Below are positions 35,567 to 44,586 of a stretch of 64,000 nt of DNA, piece after piece (the stretch's first letter is position 1; each line of letters begins with the position of its first letter). The DNA comes from Nostoc sp. ATCC 53789 (GTDB taxonomy: Bacteria; Cyanobacteriota; Cyanobacteriia; Cyanobacteriales; Nostocaceae): assembly GCF_009873495.1 (NCBI RefSeq), contig NZ_CP046703.1, positions 6,290,501 through 6,354,500 of the forward strand. The letters are read 5' to 3'. A program made the position numbers and the translations under genes. The notes beneath the pieces are model-generated. The model was not told the origin of the DNA, did no database searches, and was given only the letters and a program-made list of their open reading frames with translations.

Positions 35567-35773
35567 TCAATTACGAGTAATTTTAATACTAGGGTGAATT
35601 TTGAAGCCAAGTTGCTCCAGTTTTAAATTAGATAAAGACTCCTTCAGAATGATAGTAAAGGGATATCGCTGGAATACGGTAGCTTTACCTTGTGACAATA
35701 GCAGCCTAGCATGGCTTATGCGTACTGGATACAATGGTTCTTGGTTGGCATTGAGAATGAATACTTTAGTCAT
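35567..35773 (-). pseudogene. truncated IscB-type RRXRR domain gene remnant
   Basis: 68 residues. The start, MTKVFILNANQEPLYPV, and the continuation RLLLSQGKATVFQRYPFTII match the N-terminal RRXRR domain of IscB-like HNH nucleases (obligate mobile-element guided enzymes). The frame ends at HPSIKITRN, where intact relatives continue with a DPGSKTTG-type RuvC segment. No RuvC, HNH or arginine-rich bridge remains, so it is a decayed fragment. No omega-RNA-like structure was evident in the 160 bases upstream. Confidence 0.7.
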
Positions 35774-35936
35774 GCAATTTTGAAATAATCAAGTTATTTA
35801 CAGAAGTCTTCAAATATTTGAGATGGAAAATGGGGAGTAGTTAAATTACTTGAAAAGATTCTACGTACCTACTTTGTAGGAAGGCAAAGCGCATCTGCGT
35901 TTCAAAACACTAAGGTATTAATTAGGCAAAGCTGTA

Positions 35937-37058
35937 CTAAGCAATGACAGCTGCTTGTCGCTCCCGTCGTTGCACTTCTGCCCGGACTAGGGGAATCACA
36001 TCACGACCGTAAGCGATCGCATCTTCTAATGGATTAAATCCCCGAATCAATAAAGTCGTTACTCCAGCATCATAGTAATCCACAAGGGACTCTGCTACTT
36101 GCTCCGGCGTACCAACGAGGGCGGTAGTATTACCATAAGCACCAGTAGCGGCAGCAATTGGAGTCCACAAGCGCTTATCAAAAATTTCGCTTTCTTGGGC
36201 AAACTGTAATAAACGGCTGGAACCCACTGCTTCGGGACGTGCTGAATTCAAGTAGGGAGCTATCGGCGGTTGATTGTCTGTTTTTGCTGCTCGAATTTCT
36301 TTAACACGCGACAGAATTGAATGTGCCCGTTCCCAAGCTTTCGCTTCAGTATCACCTAGAATCGGCCGCAAAGATACACTGAACCGGGGCGATCGCCCTG
36401 GTGGTGTTACAGCTTTCACTTCACGTATCCGTTCTTTAATTGCTGCAATAGGTTCTCCCCACATCGCGTATACATCACTGTGCTTTGCACCCACAGGTAC
36501 TGCCGCACCAGAAGCACCCCCAAAGTACACAGGTATATGGGGCTGTTGCAGAGGCTTCACATCTGAGTAAGCATCTTTCACCCGATAGAATTCGCCCTCA
36601 TAGTCGAAGGGAGTATCACTCACCCACACTCGGCGCACAATATCAAGGTATTCATCTGTACGGCGATAGCGAGTATCATGGTCAAGCCAATCACCATCGC
36701 GTTGTTGTTCAGCATCGCTGCCACCTGTAATAATGTGTACGGCGATGCGACCATTAGTAAAATGATCCAAAGTTGCTGTCTTGCGTGCAAAAAGCGTAGG
36801 AGCCACAAAACCAGGGCGATGAGCGATTAAAAACTTCAACCGTTCTGTTGCAGCCGCCGCAAACGCTGCCACAGTTAAGCTATCGGGGCCAGTTGAGCCA
36901 TAACCAACCAGCACGTAGTCAAAGCCACCATCTTCATGAGCCTTAGCAAACTTGCGAACGTAAGCAGCATCTATGGAACCGCCCGTGATTGCAACTCTTG
37001 GCCCATCTAACTCAGATATTTGTCGCGTTCCAATCATTCCAATAAATTCAATTGGCAT
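35937..37058 (-). CDS. ssuD: LLM-class flavin monooxygenase, SsuD-like
   Basis: 373 residues, the size of FMNH2-dependent alkanesulfonate monooxygenases. The luciferase-like TIM barrel is seen in VLVGYGSTGPDSLTVAAF, FLIAHRPGFVAPTLFARKTATLD, GRIAVHIITGGS and VPVYFGGAS-type strings. The protein should release sulfite from a sulfonate. It is the first gene of the minus-strand cluster; ATG at 37058 with AAGAG upstream. A flavin reductase partner is not clear; the nitroreductase at 31794 is a candidate. Confidence 0.85.
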   Translation of the reverse strand: MPIEFIGMIGTRQISELDGPRVAITGGSIDAAYVRKFAKAHEDGGFDYVLVGYGSTGPDSLTVAAFAAAATERLKFLIAHRPGFVAPTLFARKTATLDHFTNGRIAVHIITGGSDAEQQRDGDWLDHDTRYRRTDEYLDIVRRVWVSDTPFDYEGEFYRVKDAYSDVKPLQQPHIPVYFGGASGAAVPVGAKHSDVYAMWGEPIAAIKERIREVKAVTPPGRSPRFSVSLRPILGDTEAKAWERAHSILSRVKEIRAAKTDNQPPIAPYLNSARPEAVGSSRLLQFAQESEIFDKRLWTPIAAATGAYGNTTALVGTPEQVAESLVDYYDAGVTTLLIRGFNPLEDAIAYGRDVIPLVRAEVQRRERQAAVIA

Positions 37059-37775
37059 GGTGCATCTCTTTTTACATTGGGAATTGGGAATTGTTCTCCA
37101 TTTATCTTTTCTACTTAAATAGTTGGAGGTAAGAAGACATAGTGAAATTTCTGTTTCGGAATATTCTTTTTTCCAATACTTTTAATAACAGATCCTTGTC
37201 TGCACCAGCTAGATTAACAGCAAAATTTTTACATACAAATAGGGCAGGTTTACTTATAGAGGAATCGCTATGCATTGATCCGGATAGCGCTAATTAATAA
37301 GCTATGAAGGTATTTGATTGAGTGTTGTGGCAATAAAAATAATAACTTTTTGAACTGAGCCAACAACTTTTTTTTACTCCTTTGACTAAAGAAAAGATAA
37401 GAATGAGAGTCTAAAAGTAAACTCCAGCACTCTCGTTCTTACCACTCACTAGGGATTTTCAAGGATAGATCAGGCAATCTTGTGAAGTAATCTCACAATA
37501 ATTCGTTGGATAGGTTTATTGTGCAGTTTTTTAGCTGTGATATTGACTTCTATAAGTACGGCAAATCGGTCGGATAACCGTTGAATCAACTACAAGCAAA
37601 AATTATCACATACAAATTAAAAAAGCAAGCCTATTGCTGGCATCTCCAAGTGGGAGCAACACGAAAAATTGGAATTGTCCATTTCAACTCGTGTGTATCG
37701 TTCGTCTACAATGCCAAAAAGCAAGGAAAAGCTTTACTTGTAATAACTTATCAACTTCACTTGAAGACTAAAAAT
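37059..37775. other. divergent intergenic region upstream of the sulfonate cluster and the EAD-protease gene
   Basis: No convincing gene. An in-frame extension of the protease gene back to TTG 37581 has poor composition and was not accepted. An inverted repeat AAGAATGAGAGT (37399-37410) / ACTCTCGTTCTT (37429-37440), with one mismatch, is a possible hairpin or operator. Confidence 0.45.
37399..37440. repeat. inverted repeat in the sulfonate-EAD divergent region
   Basis: AAGAATGAGAGT and ACTCTCGTTCTT are inverted copies with one mismatch and an 18-base spacer. A possible operator or hairpin. Confidence 0.4.
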
Positions 37776-38843
37776 ATGGTCAACTTAGAAGCAGAAGATC
37801 GCAAACAATTAATAACTCTCCTAAAAGATTTACCAGAACTGGCTACAGAGCGATCGCGTCAGCAAATTTTGGAGCTAGCAGGTTTGAAACAGGTAATACC
37901 TATGATCAATCTTTCGGGTGCTTCATTTGTGGCAGTTAGTGAAATCGTTAGCTATCTATCTAATTACGGGCGTTTAACCTATGACCATGAGGCGCTGGGC
38001 CTGTTATTAAATACTTTAAAAAGCCTTATGGGAGTTCAGCAGCAAGAATTTTTGGATATGCTGCTGACTAAGTATGACATGATGACCCCGATTGCAAGAT
38101 TACCTAGTATCAATGAGTGGCGAGGGGGTAAAACGACTTCAGATGCATTAGAGAAAATAATTGGTGAGAATACTCTACGCCCAATCTCATTTTTACAGCA
38201 GGGACTTCAGGTAGCGCGGTCAGTTGCCTATATTGGGGTAAGAACTAGCCAAGAACGCTGGTCAGGAACCGGATTTCTTGTGGCTCAAGATTTATTGTTG
38301 ACTAATAATCATGTTCTGCCTAGCTCAAATCTACTGGCAGATACAATTTTTCGTTTTAACTACGAAGAGAATTTTCAGGGAGAAGCTCAACAAACTGATG
38401 AGTACCGCCCTAAACTCAATGGAGCTTTTCATACGAACCAAGCTCTTGATTACACTTTAGTTCAACTCGGAGGAGAACCTGGAAAAAAATGGGGTTGGTT
38501 GCCACTTACATCTAAAGCGATTAGTGTTGGTAGCCGAGTTAATATAATTCAGCACCCATCAGGACAACCTAAGCAGATTTCGCTTCAAAATAATTTTGTT
38601 CAATATGTGGGCGGTAATGTGGTGCAGTATATAACTTCTACCTTACAAGGCTCCTCTGGTTCTCCAGTTTTTAATGATGGTTGGCAGATTGTGGCTCTAC
38701 ACCATGCTGGTGGTAATATCCCTGAACCAACAACTCAGCAGCGTTACTTTAGAAACGAGGGGATACAGATAGAAAGTATCTTAGCCGATTTACCTCTGGA
38801 GCTTGTAAACTTGCTTAAAGTGGCAACTAATACCTCATTTTAA
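37776..38843 (+). CDS. effector-associated domain plus trypsin-like serine protease
   Basis: 355 residues. Residues 1-100 are a helical adaptor (RKQLITLLKDLPELATERSR, then EIVSYLSNYGRL) resembling the effector-associated domains (EADs) that join effectors to NTPase-based conflict systems. Residues 140-350 are a trypsin-like protease: H179 (TNNHVLP), D225 (ALDYTLVQL) and S294 in GSSGSP form the triad. No signal peptide, so it is cytoplasmic. The stop is 33 bases before the next gene, so the two are probably co-transcribed. ATG at 37776 chosen by composition; a GAAG lies somewhat far upstream. I infer an EAD-recruited protease effector; the partner NTPase with matching EAD is not seen here. Confidence 0.78.
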   Translation: MVNLEAEDRKQLITLLKDLPELATERSRQQILELAGLKQVIPMINLSGASFVAVSEIVSYLSNYGRLTYDHEALGLLLNTLKSLMGVQQQEFLDMLLTKYDMMTPIARLPSINEWRGGKTTSDALEKIIGENTLRPISFLQQGLQVARSVAYIGVRTSQERWSGTGFLVAQDLLLTNNHVLPSSNLLADTIFRFNYEENFQGEAQQTDEYRPKLNGAFHTNQALDYTLVQLGGEPGKKWGWLPLTSKAISVGSRVNIIQHPSGQPKQISLQNNFVQYVGGNVVQYITSTLQGSSGSPVFNDGWQIVALHHAGGNIPEPTTQQRYFRNEGIQIESILADLPLELVNLLKVATNTSF

Positions 38844-38876
38844 AGAGCTTTCACAAGTATCTAAAGTTCAATAAGT

Positions 38877-40139
38877 ATGAATATCAAATCCCATCTGCTA
38901 CAGTTACTAGTAAAAATGCCAAACACTCAAACTGTTGGAGAGCGTAGAGCGCTATTGACTTTCACGGGATTTGATTATCTAAATACTAGGATAAATGAAA
39001 TTCAAAGCAGTAATATTGCCTTTTTTAATGAGTTGATTGAACTTATATTTTCGGAAGGACAAGATAAATTATTATATTTTATTAAAACACTTGCAGATAG
39101 TGAATTTATTGGGTTAGAAGTTAAGCAAAAACTCAATGATATCATTACAAAAACTTCGTCTTTAGAACATAAACAATGCAATAGTGAATTTATCGAGCAG
39201 AATAATACTCAATCAGTTAGTATTATTTATACTAGCAGCCGAAATGAGGAAAGCTTAGAGGAACAACAAGATAAAAAGTTGCTTGTTCCACCAATTATAG
39301 GAACTCAGCCTTTTGAATTTACAGTTGTGATAGTAGATGCCCAAGGCAAAGAGATTAAACGTAGTCGAAGACAAAACTACTACTTAGCTCAAGACCTTGG
39401 TAACGGGGTAACTTTAGAAATGGTCTATATTACAGGTGGAGAATTTTGGATGGGTTCACCAGAATCTGAAGGAAGGCGATACTCCAACGAAAGACCTCAA
39501 CATCAGGTAACAGTCAAACCATTTTTGATAAGCAAGTACGCGATTACACAAGCACAATGGAGAGAAGTTGCTACTTTGCGAGAAGTTCGTCAAAACTTAA
39601 AACTTCGGCCGTCACGTAACGGAGGCAAAAGTCATCCTATTACCCAAGTTTCTTGGTTCGATGCTGTTGAGTTTTGCGATCGCTTATCTGAAAAAACAGG
39701 CAAACAGTATCGTCTTCCTAGCGAAGCAGAGTGGGAATACGCTTGTCGTTCTGGAACCATAACTCCTTTTCATTTTGGAGAAACTATTACTTCCGATCTA
39801 GCTAATTATGATGGTGGTTACTCTTATGGGTCAGAAAGAAAGGGAATTTATCGTGAAATAACTACTCCTGTGGGTAGTTTGCAGATTGCTAATTTTTTTG
39901 GACTATTTGATATGCACGGTAATGTTTGGGAGTGGTGCTTAGACCATTGGCATGAGAATTATAATAATGCACCGAATAATGCAGATAGTTGGCGAGATAG
40001 TAGTGATAATCAAATTTATGTAATGCGTGGTGGATCATGGCGCAATGATCCGTACCTTTGCCGATCAAGTTCCCGCTTACAAAAAAATGCGAGTGAGATG
40101 TCCAACCATGTTGGTTTTAGAATTGTTTGCTCTCTCTAG
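38877..40139 (+). CDS. adaptor-like domain plus FGE-sulfatase (SUMF1-type) domain protein
   Basis: 420 residues. The first 100 (RRALLTFTGFDYLNTRINEI...) are helical and EAD-like. Residues of about 170-420 are an FGE-sulfatase domain, with MVYITGGEFWMGSPESEGRR, SWFDAVEFCDRLSEKTG, YRLPSEAEWEYACR, GNVWEWC and MRGGSWRN. Of the two cysteines used by formylglycine-generating enzymes, the first position holds N390 and only C395 remains, so true formylglycine activity is doubtful. In conflict systems such domains may act in ligand or effector binding. Linked to the protease gene by a 33-base gap. Confidence 0.8.
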   Translation: MNIKSHLLQLLVKMPNTQTVGERRALLTFTGFDYLNTRINEIQSSNIAFFNELIELIFSEGQDKLLYFIKTLADSEFIGLEVKQKLNDIITKTSSLEHKQCNSEFIEQNNTQSVSIIYTSSRNEESLEEQQDKKLLVPPIIGTQPFEFTVVIVDAQGKEIKRSRRQNYYLAQDLGNGVTLEMVYITGGEFWMGSPESEGRRYSNERPQHQVTVKPFLISKYAITQAQWREVATLREVRQNLKLRPSRNGGKSHPITQVSWFDAVEFCDRLSEKTGKQYRLPSEAEWEYACRSGTITPFHFGETITSDLANYDGGYSYGSERKGIYREITTPVGSLQIANFFGLFDMHGNVWEWCLDHWHENYNNAPNNADSWRDSSDNQIYVMRGGSWRNDPYLCRSSSRLQKNASEMSNHVGFRIVCSL

Positions 40140-40178
40140 ACTGATACATTGTAAATTTTTGTCTAATTTATTCATCAC

Positions 40179-41513
40179 TTATGCTATTTCATCTTCCTCT
40201 AAAGATGAATTATCGATGGTGAGGTGTTGATGCTTTTTGCGTGCTGCAAGAGTTTGGCGATATTCGTATGCTTGAGGCGCTGGTTCAAATATATCAATCC
40301 TCAAAACGCCAGTTGCTTTCTGAATTTCTTTGACAGCTTGCTCAATCTCATCCATTGAAACTTTGAAAAAATCTCTCTTTGGGTTAACTGTATTCACTTT
40401 TTTATCATCAAAACGTTGATGCAAGCGCTGCAATGTATCAAAAGCATCTTCAGAGAATATTTTGAAGTGAACATCAAATTGAAATGGAACTGCGGGGTTC
40501 ATGTCCCTAATATATTCATCTTCTCTATTACGAACGGTTCTACATATTCGGTATACATCCCGTTCAAGAGAGCCTATATTAGAAATTATATAAATGTATC
40601 CCGATTTGAGTCTTCTAGATTCAGAAAGAGCATTTTCTTTATCACTGCGATCTTCAGCAACTTGTCGTTCTAGTTCCTGAATTTTAAAATATAGTTGTTG
40701 TCGCTTTTCGCCTTCAGTCAGTTCTATTTCTTGTCTAACTTTCTCAAGCTCTTGTTGATGAAGTATTTCTCTTTCTTCAGCTTCTTCAGCTTTCTGTCTG
40801 GCCTTGTCAATTGATTCACGTTCTTTGTTTTGCTTTTTATTTTCTAGCTCTCTCTCGCGCTCTTGCTGTTTTTTATCTTCTAGCTCATACTGTAAATCTA
40901 ACTCAATTAATTTCAGTTGCAAATATTCTTCTGATATTTTTGAATTTAAGGTTTTTAAACATTTATTATATTTATTAAATGTATTATTTATTCTCTTTTT
41001 CAAAGAGTCAACATTGTTATATCTAACTTCTTTTACCGCATACTTACATCGTTCTTCAAACGCAAGTTCAACCAATTTGAGAATGTCGTTTATCATTTTG
41101 TCGCCTTTTCTTGTACTATCACCAACAGTCCATTTAGTATCACAAATATAGGCTTGGTTATTTTTTACCATATTTTCCTGCTTTAACTTGATATTCTTCA
41201 GCCTATGTATGTAGTCTTCAGAACTGATAAACTCATACTTTGGCTCATAATAATCTATAGATTGAAGATAGACTTTTGCATCAAGTTCAGAAAATTGCTG
41301 CTGAATATTTATGATTTGGGTATTAAGAGATAGCTGTTTATTTTCTAGTAAATCAATATTTGATTCCAACTGCCGTTGATACCCTTCTTTGTCAGCTAAT
41401 GTATCATACCTACGTAACTTCTCCCTCACCTGAGACTCTGCAATTAATGCTTGTACTAATGCAGCAATAAGTCCGGCTACTAATACCAATAATCCTAGAA
41501 GTGTTAACGACAT
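40179..41513 (-). CDS. membrane-anchored coiled-coil DUF4041/T5orf172 (GIY-YIG-like) protein
   Basis: 444 residues. An N-terminal helix (about 3-25) anchors it; a long Glu/Lys/Arg-rich coiled coil covers about 30-320 (with a DUF4041-like part around 75-190); residues of about 330-420 are a T5orf172/Mug113 GIY-YIG-like domain (GYIYIISNIGS ... VPFQFDVHFKIFSEDA). Compared with family norms the KIGMT-type motif reads RICRT and the catalytic Glu before the LH pair reads Gln (DTLQRLHQRF), so nuclease activity is doubtful. DUF4041/T5orf172 proteins are common in phage and defence contexts. Converges on the EAD pair with a 40-base gap. Confidence 0.75.
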   Translation of the reverse strand: MSLTLLGLLVLVAGLIAALVQALIAESQVREKLRRYDTLADKEGYQRQLESNIDLLENKQLSLNTQIINIQQQFSELDAKVYLQSIDYYEPKYEFISSEDYIHRLKNIKLKQENMVKNNQAYICDTKWTVGDSTRKGDKMINDILKLVELAFEERCKYAVKEVRYNNVDSLKKRINNTFNKYNKCLKTLNSKISEEYLQLKLIELDLQYELEDKKQQERERELENKKQNKERESIDKARQKAEEAEEREILHQQELEKVRQEIELTEGEKRQQLYFKIQELERQVAEDRSDKENALSESRRLKSGYIYIISNIGSLERDVYRICRTVRNREDEYIRDMNPAVPFQFDVHFKIFSEDAFDTLQRLHQRFDDKKVNTVNPKRDFFKVSMDEIEQAVKEIQKATGVLRIDIFEPAPQAYEYRQTLAARKKHQHLTIDNSSLEEDEIA

Positions 41514-41610
41514 TGAACCTAGTATTACACTTGTGTACCCTTTAACTTAGCTTAGAATATTTTTTTAGACGTGTGACCAAATAATTAGTCATCGTCGATG
41601 AGATATTCTG

Positions 41611-43332
41611 TCAAAAGGGCGTAATTGCTTTTAAATACAAGGTTTTTTTAAACTGTGGATGCTCAAAATGAAGTTCTCTAGCGTGTAGATGTAAGCGACT
41701 GGTAACTGCATCGCATCCATAAAGGCGATCGCCTAAAATAGCAATTCCAAGTCCTCGCACATCAGCCGCATGAACCCTCAATTGATGGGTGCGTCCTGTG
41801 AGTGGCGTAAATTCTAAGCGTGTGTAATCTTGTTCTCTTGCCATTACCTGGAAGTTTGTCAAGCTGGGTTTACCGTTTTGCCAATCAACTTTTTGATAAG
41901 GGCGATTTTCAGGATCTCCCCATAATGGCAAATCAATTACACCTTGTTCCGCGATCGCAACACCTGAAAGTATGGCTTCATAAACCTTGTGAACCTGGCG
42001 TTGCTGAAACTGCTGGCTGAGTTGCCGATGAGTTTGGCGATCGCGTGCTACCAACAAAATCCCAGAAGTTTCCTGATCTAGGCGATGCACAGATGCAAGC
42101 GCCATACCATCTGGTAACAGATGACGTAAGCGACTCAAAACACTATCTTGGCGATCGCGATAACGCCCAGGTACCGAAAGTAATCCAGCAGGTTTGTTTA
42201 CAGCAATTAACCATTCGTCTTCATAAATAATCGGTAAAGTGACCTCTCCCCAAACCCCTCCCCTATCAGGGGAGGGGCTTCTTACTCCCCCTTCCCTTGC
42301 AGGGAAGGGGGGGTTAGGTTTTAACCCTGAGAGCAAAAACCCCATCAATGGCTGACATCGTTCGATACACGCGCCATAAAATTCTCCCGGAATTTTATCC
42401 TGATTTACTGAAGACGCACCCCACCAAAACTCTGCCATTGCTAGTGGTTTTAAATTATGTGTTGCTGCATAATGCAGTAATTTTGGGGCACAACAGTCGC
42501 CTGTGCCAGTGGGCGAACCTCCTGGCATCAATTGCTGTAATGATAGCGATCGCCCGGAAAAATTAGTCAGGCTGTAGCTAGCGTGCATCTGAGCTTGTAA
42601 TTCACGGGATAGGGCTTTACGCTGTTGTTTCAGTTCGCTAATTCGCGCATCCGTTGCTGCAATTAACTGCTGGAGAGGCTGTAATACTTCATTTTGCTGG
42701 CGTTTAAGTTGTCGTCGCTCAATTCCTTGCTGACGACTTTCTTCGTCGAGTTGTTCAAGGGCGATCGCGAGTGCTTCTGGAGGGAGTGTATTGCAGATTT
42801 GTTGACGTTTTTCCTGTCGTTGGTGTTTGCAATGACGATGGCGATCGCTCATTTCTTGCAACTGTCGCTCAAATTCATCAGATAGGGTTTTATAGTGCTG
42901 GCGTTCGGTTAGTTGCTTCAAACAAAGAATTTCCTGTTTAATCTTATCCAACTCAGCTAAAGTGCGGGCTTCCTCTAAAGCAACTTCGTCTCGTCCTGGA
43001 ATTGGTGGAACCCAACCTGTAACCAAACTGCAACCATTCAAAAGACCGGAAAAGGCTTTCAATACCCGTTTTTCGCCATTAGGAAGTTCAACCAACAGTA
43101 TTCCATACATCTTACCTTCACGAGAATAACAGTCATTTTTTGCAAGTTGTTGCATGAGTCCGTGAGCGATCGCTTCGGACATTGAGGTGCGGGGTAATCT
43201 TAAGCGATGTCTACGACTGGCTACGCCTACGCCACTTTCAAGACAATGCCCTTCGTACCAATAACTCGGAGATAAATCGCTGACAGCAAAATCGCAGTCG
43301 ATGAAATCTGAAAGTGCGTGCAGAACTACCAT
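41611..43332 (-). CDS. RluA-family pseudouridine synthase with long N-terminal extension
   Basis: 573 residues. The C-terminal 225 residues carry the RluA synthase with VHRLDQETSG (catalytic Asp), TGRTHQLRVH and LHARELHF. It isomerises uridine in rRNA or tRNA. The N-terminal 340 residues include a helical, Gln/Arg-rich coiled-coil (about 120-260) found in similar cyanobacterial and proteobacterial proteins. Between them, about 30 residues (KPNPPFPAREGG...) are encoded by a dispersed repeat inserted in frame. ATG at 43332. Confidence 0.85.
   Translation of the reverse strand: MVVLHALSDFIDCDFAVSDLSPSYWYEGHCLESGVGVASRRHRLRLPRTSMSEAIAHGLMQQLAKNDCYSREGKMYGILLVELPNGEKRVLKAFSGLLNGCSLVTGWVPPIPGRDEVALEEARTLAELDKIKQEILCLKQLTERQHYKTLSDEFERQLQEMSDRHRHCKHQRQEKRQQICNTLPPEALAIALEQLDEESRQQGIERRQLKRQQNEVLQPLQQLIAATDARISELKQQRKALSRELQAQMHASYSLTNFSGRSLSLQQLMPGGSPTGTGDCCAPKLLHYAATHNLKPLAMAEFWWGASSVNQDKIPGEFYGACIERCQPLMGFLLSGLKPNPPFPAREGGVRSPSPDRGGVWGEVTLPIIYEDEWLIAVNKPAGLLSVPGRYRDRQDSVLSRLRHLLPDGMALASVHRLDQETSGILLVARDRQTHRQLSQQFQQRQVHKVYEAILSGVAIAEQGVIDLPLWGDPENRPYQKVDWQNGKPSLTNFQVMAREQDYTRLEFTPLTGRTHQLRVHAADVRGLGIAILGDRLYGCDAVTSRLHLHARELHFEHPQFKKTLYLKAITPF
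42240..42324. repeat. palindromic repeat inserted in frame in the RluA-type gene
   Basis: CCCCTCCCCTATCAGGGGAG and CCTTCCCTTGCAGGGAAGGG are two adjacent hairpins of a dispersed Nostoc repeat. It keeps the frame open and adds about 28 residues between the coiled coil and the catalytic domain. Confidence 0.75.
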
Positions 43333-43352
43333 ACAGCGTTTATAGGAGACTT

Positions 43353-43613
43353 TTAACTAGCAAAGACAAAATTTATATTTAATTTTGAGAAGTCAACGGT
43401 AAGAAACTTGTTATTATCCAAATTTAACGAAGGAATCAATGTAGACAGTTTACTAGTTACATCAGATAATTGATCAATTACACTATCAGGAACATTGCTT
43501 ATGTAGATATCAGAAGCACCACCGAATATTGTCTCTAATTGTACTGGAGCTAGCCCGTGCAGAAATATTTCTACATCAATAGAACGTAAGTCAGAAATTA
43601 CTATTTTAGCCAT
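43353..43613 (-). CDS. GG-leader small peptide, member 1
   Basis: 86 residues from the ATG at 43613. Residues 1-32 form a leader (MAKIVISDL...VQLETIFGG) ending in Gly31-Gly32, the same length as in members 2 and 3. The core (ASDIYISNVPDSV... NNKFLTVDFSKLNIN) has no Cys and shares YI-x-N-x2-DSV and T[IV]D[YF]S with members 2 and 3. Double-glycine leaders are usually removed by C39-type peptidase transporters; none is in this window. Role unknown. Confidence 0.7.
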   Translation of the reverse strand: MAKIVISDLRSIDVEIFLHGLAPVQLETIFGGASDIYISNVPDSVIDQLSDVTSKLSTLIPSLNLDNNKFLTVDFSKLNINFVFAS

Positions 43614-44586
43614 TACATTACTTTTTTGAATCAGAAATTTTTTGATTTCAACATTGCAAATTGTTCTCTGATTATTTACCAGCACTCAGAGTCCAACAAT
43701 CATTAATTGAGTCAAAAGTCCTCTTGTTTCGGTACATCTTGTTTTTTGAGGAGTTGGTTTGACTCTTCAATTTTTACACTATCAACTATAATTTCAATAG
43801 TTCGTATATGAAGCTTTTATGTTGAAAAAATATTTTATATAAAGATTTAATAAAAGAATTATCTCTATGTATAAATTTTCAGGACACAATCAAATTAGTT
43901 TTGTCTTAAAATTAACTGTCAAAAGTGAGATATTTAAACTTATATAGTCTAAGATAATGACTTGCTATTTATCATTAAATACTATCCTATATAAGGACTT
44001 TCTGCATTTTAACTGTGCTATATACAGACGTACAGAAAGAATTACACTAGCGATGAATATATAAATCATTTATCACTTATATCGTATTAATTATTTCTCG
44101 GTAGTTTGACAACGTAGATTAAAAACTACTAGATAAAAAGCTAATATTTTGAGACAAAAAAAAGTTAAATATGTCTTAATAGAGCCTAAACAAAAAACAA
44201 ATTAAAATAGGTTATAGTACTTTACTAGCTAGCTTTCACGTCAAGAGAACTTCAGACAACCTTTACAGCCATGTCGCTAGTGTAAACGCATCTAAAGGCT
44301 AATAATCCTTTCATAGTAAAAGTTTGCAAGTTTTAGAATTTAGCCAATTTTTTCATCAAGATTCTTATCCAGCAAGGGTTTTAGAAATCCTGTGAGTTCT
44401 CCCTAATCAGTACTTTAGTTCTTTGCTTGAAGGTAAACAAGATCCCAAATTTGAGAAAAAACTAAATTGCTGCTCGAATTAATAGTTTTTTTCTTAACTC
44501 CTAGAGATTTTAAAAATCAGATTACACCTGTTTTGATTAATCATGTAAAATGAAATTGCATTTATATTGTGAAAGGAAATAAAAAC
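43614..44586. other. AT-rich region between peptide genes 1 and 2
   Basis: 973 bases with no further convincing gene and no fifth leader found in either strand. It must contain the divergent promoters of peptide genes 1 and 2. Confidence 0.5.

Noticed and set aside
37581..37775. Upstream extension of the EAD-trypsin protein from TTG 37581
   Set aside because: Composition is not protein-like, the start is TTG without Shine-Dalgarno, and the EAD begins at the ATG 37776.
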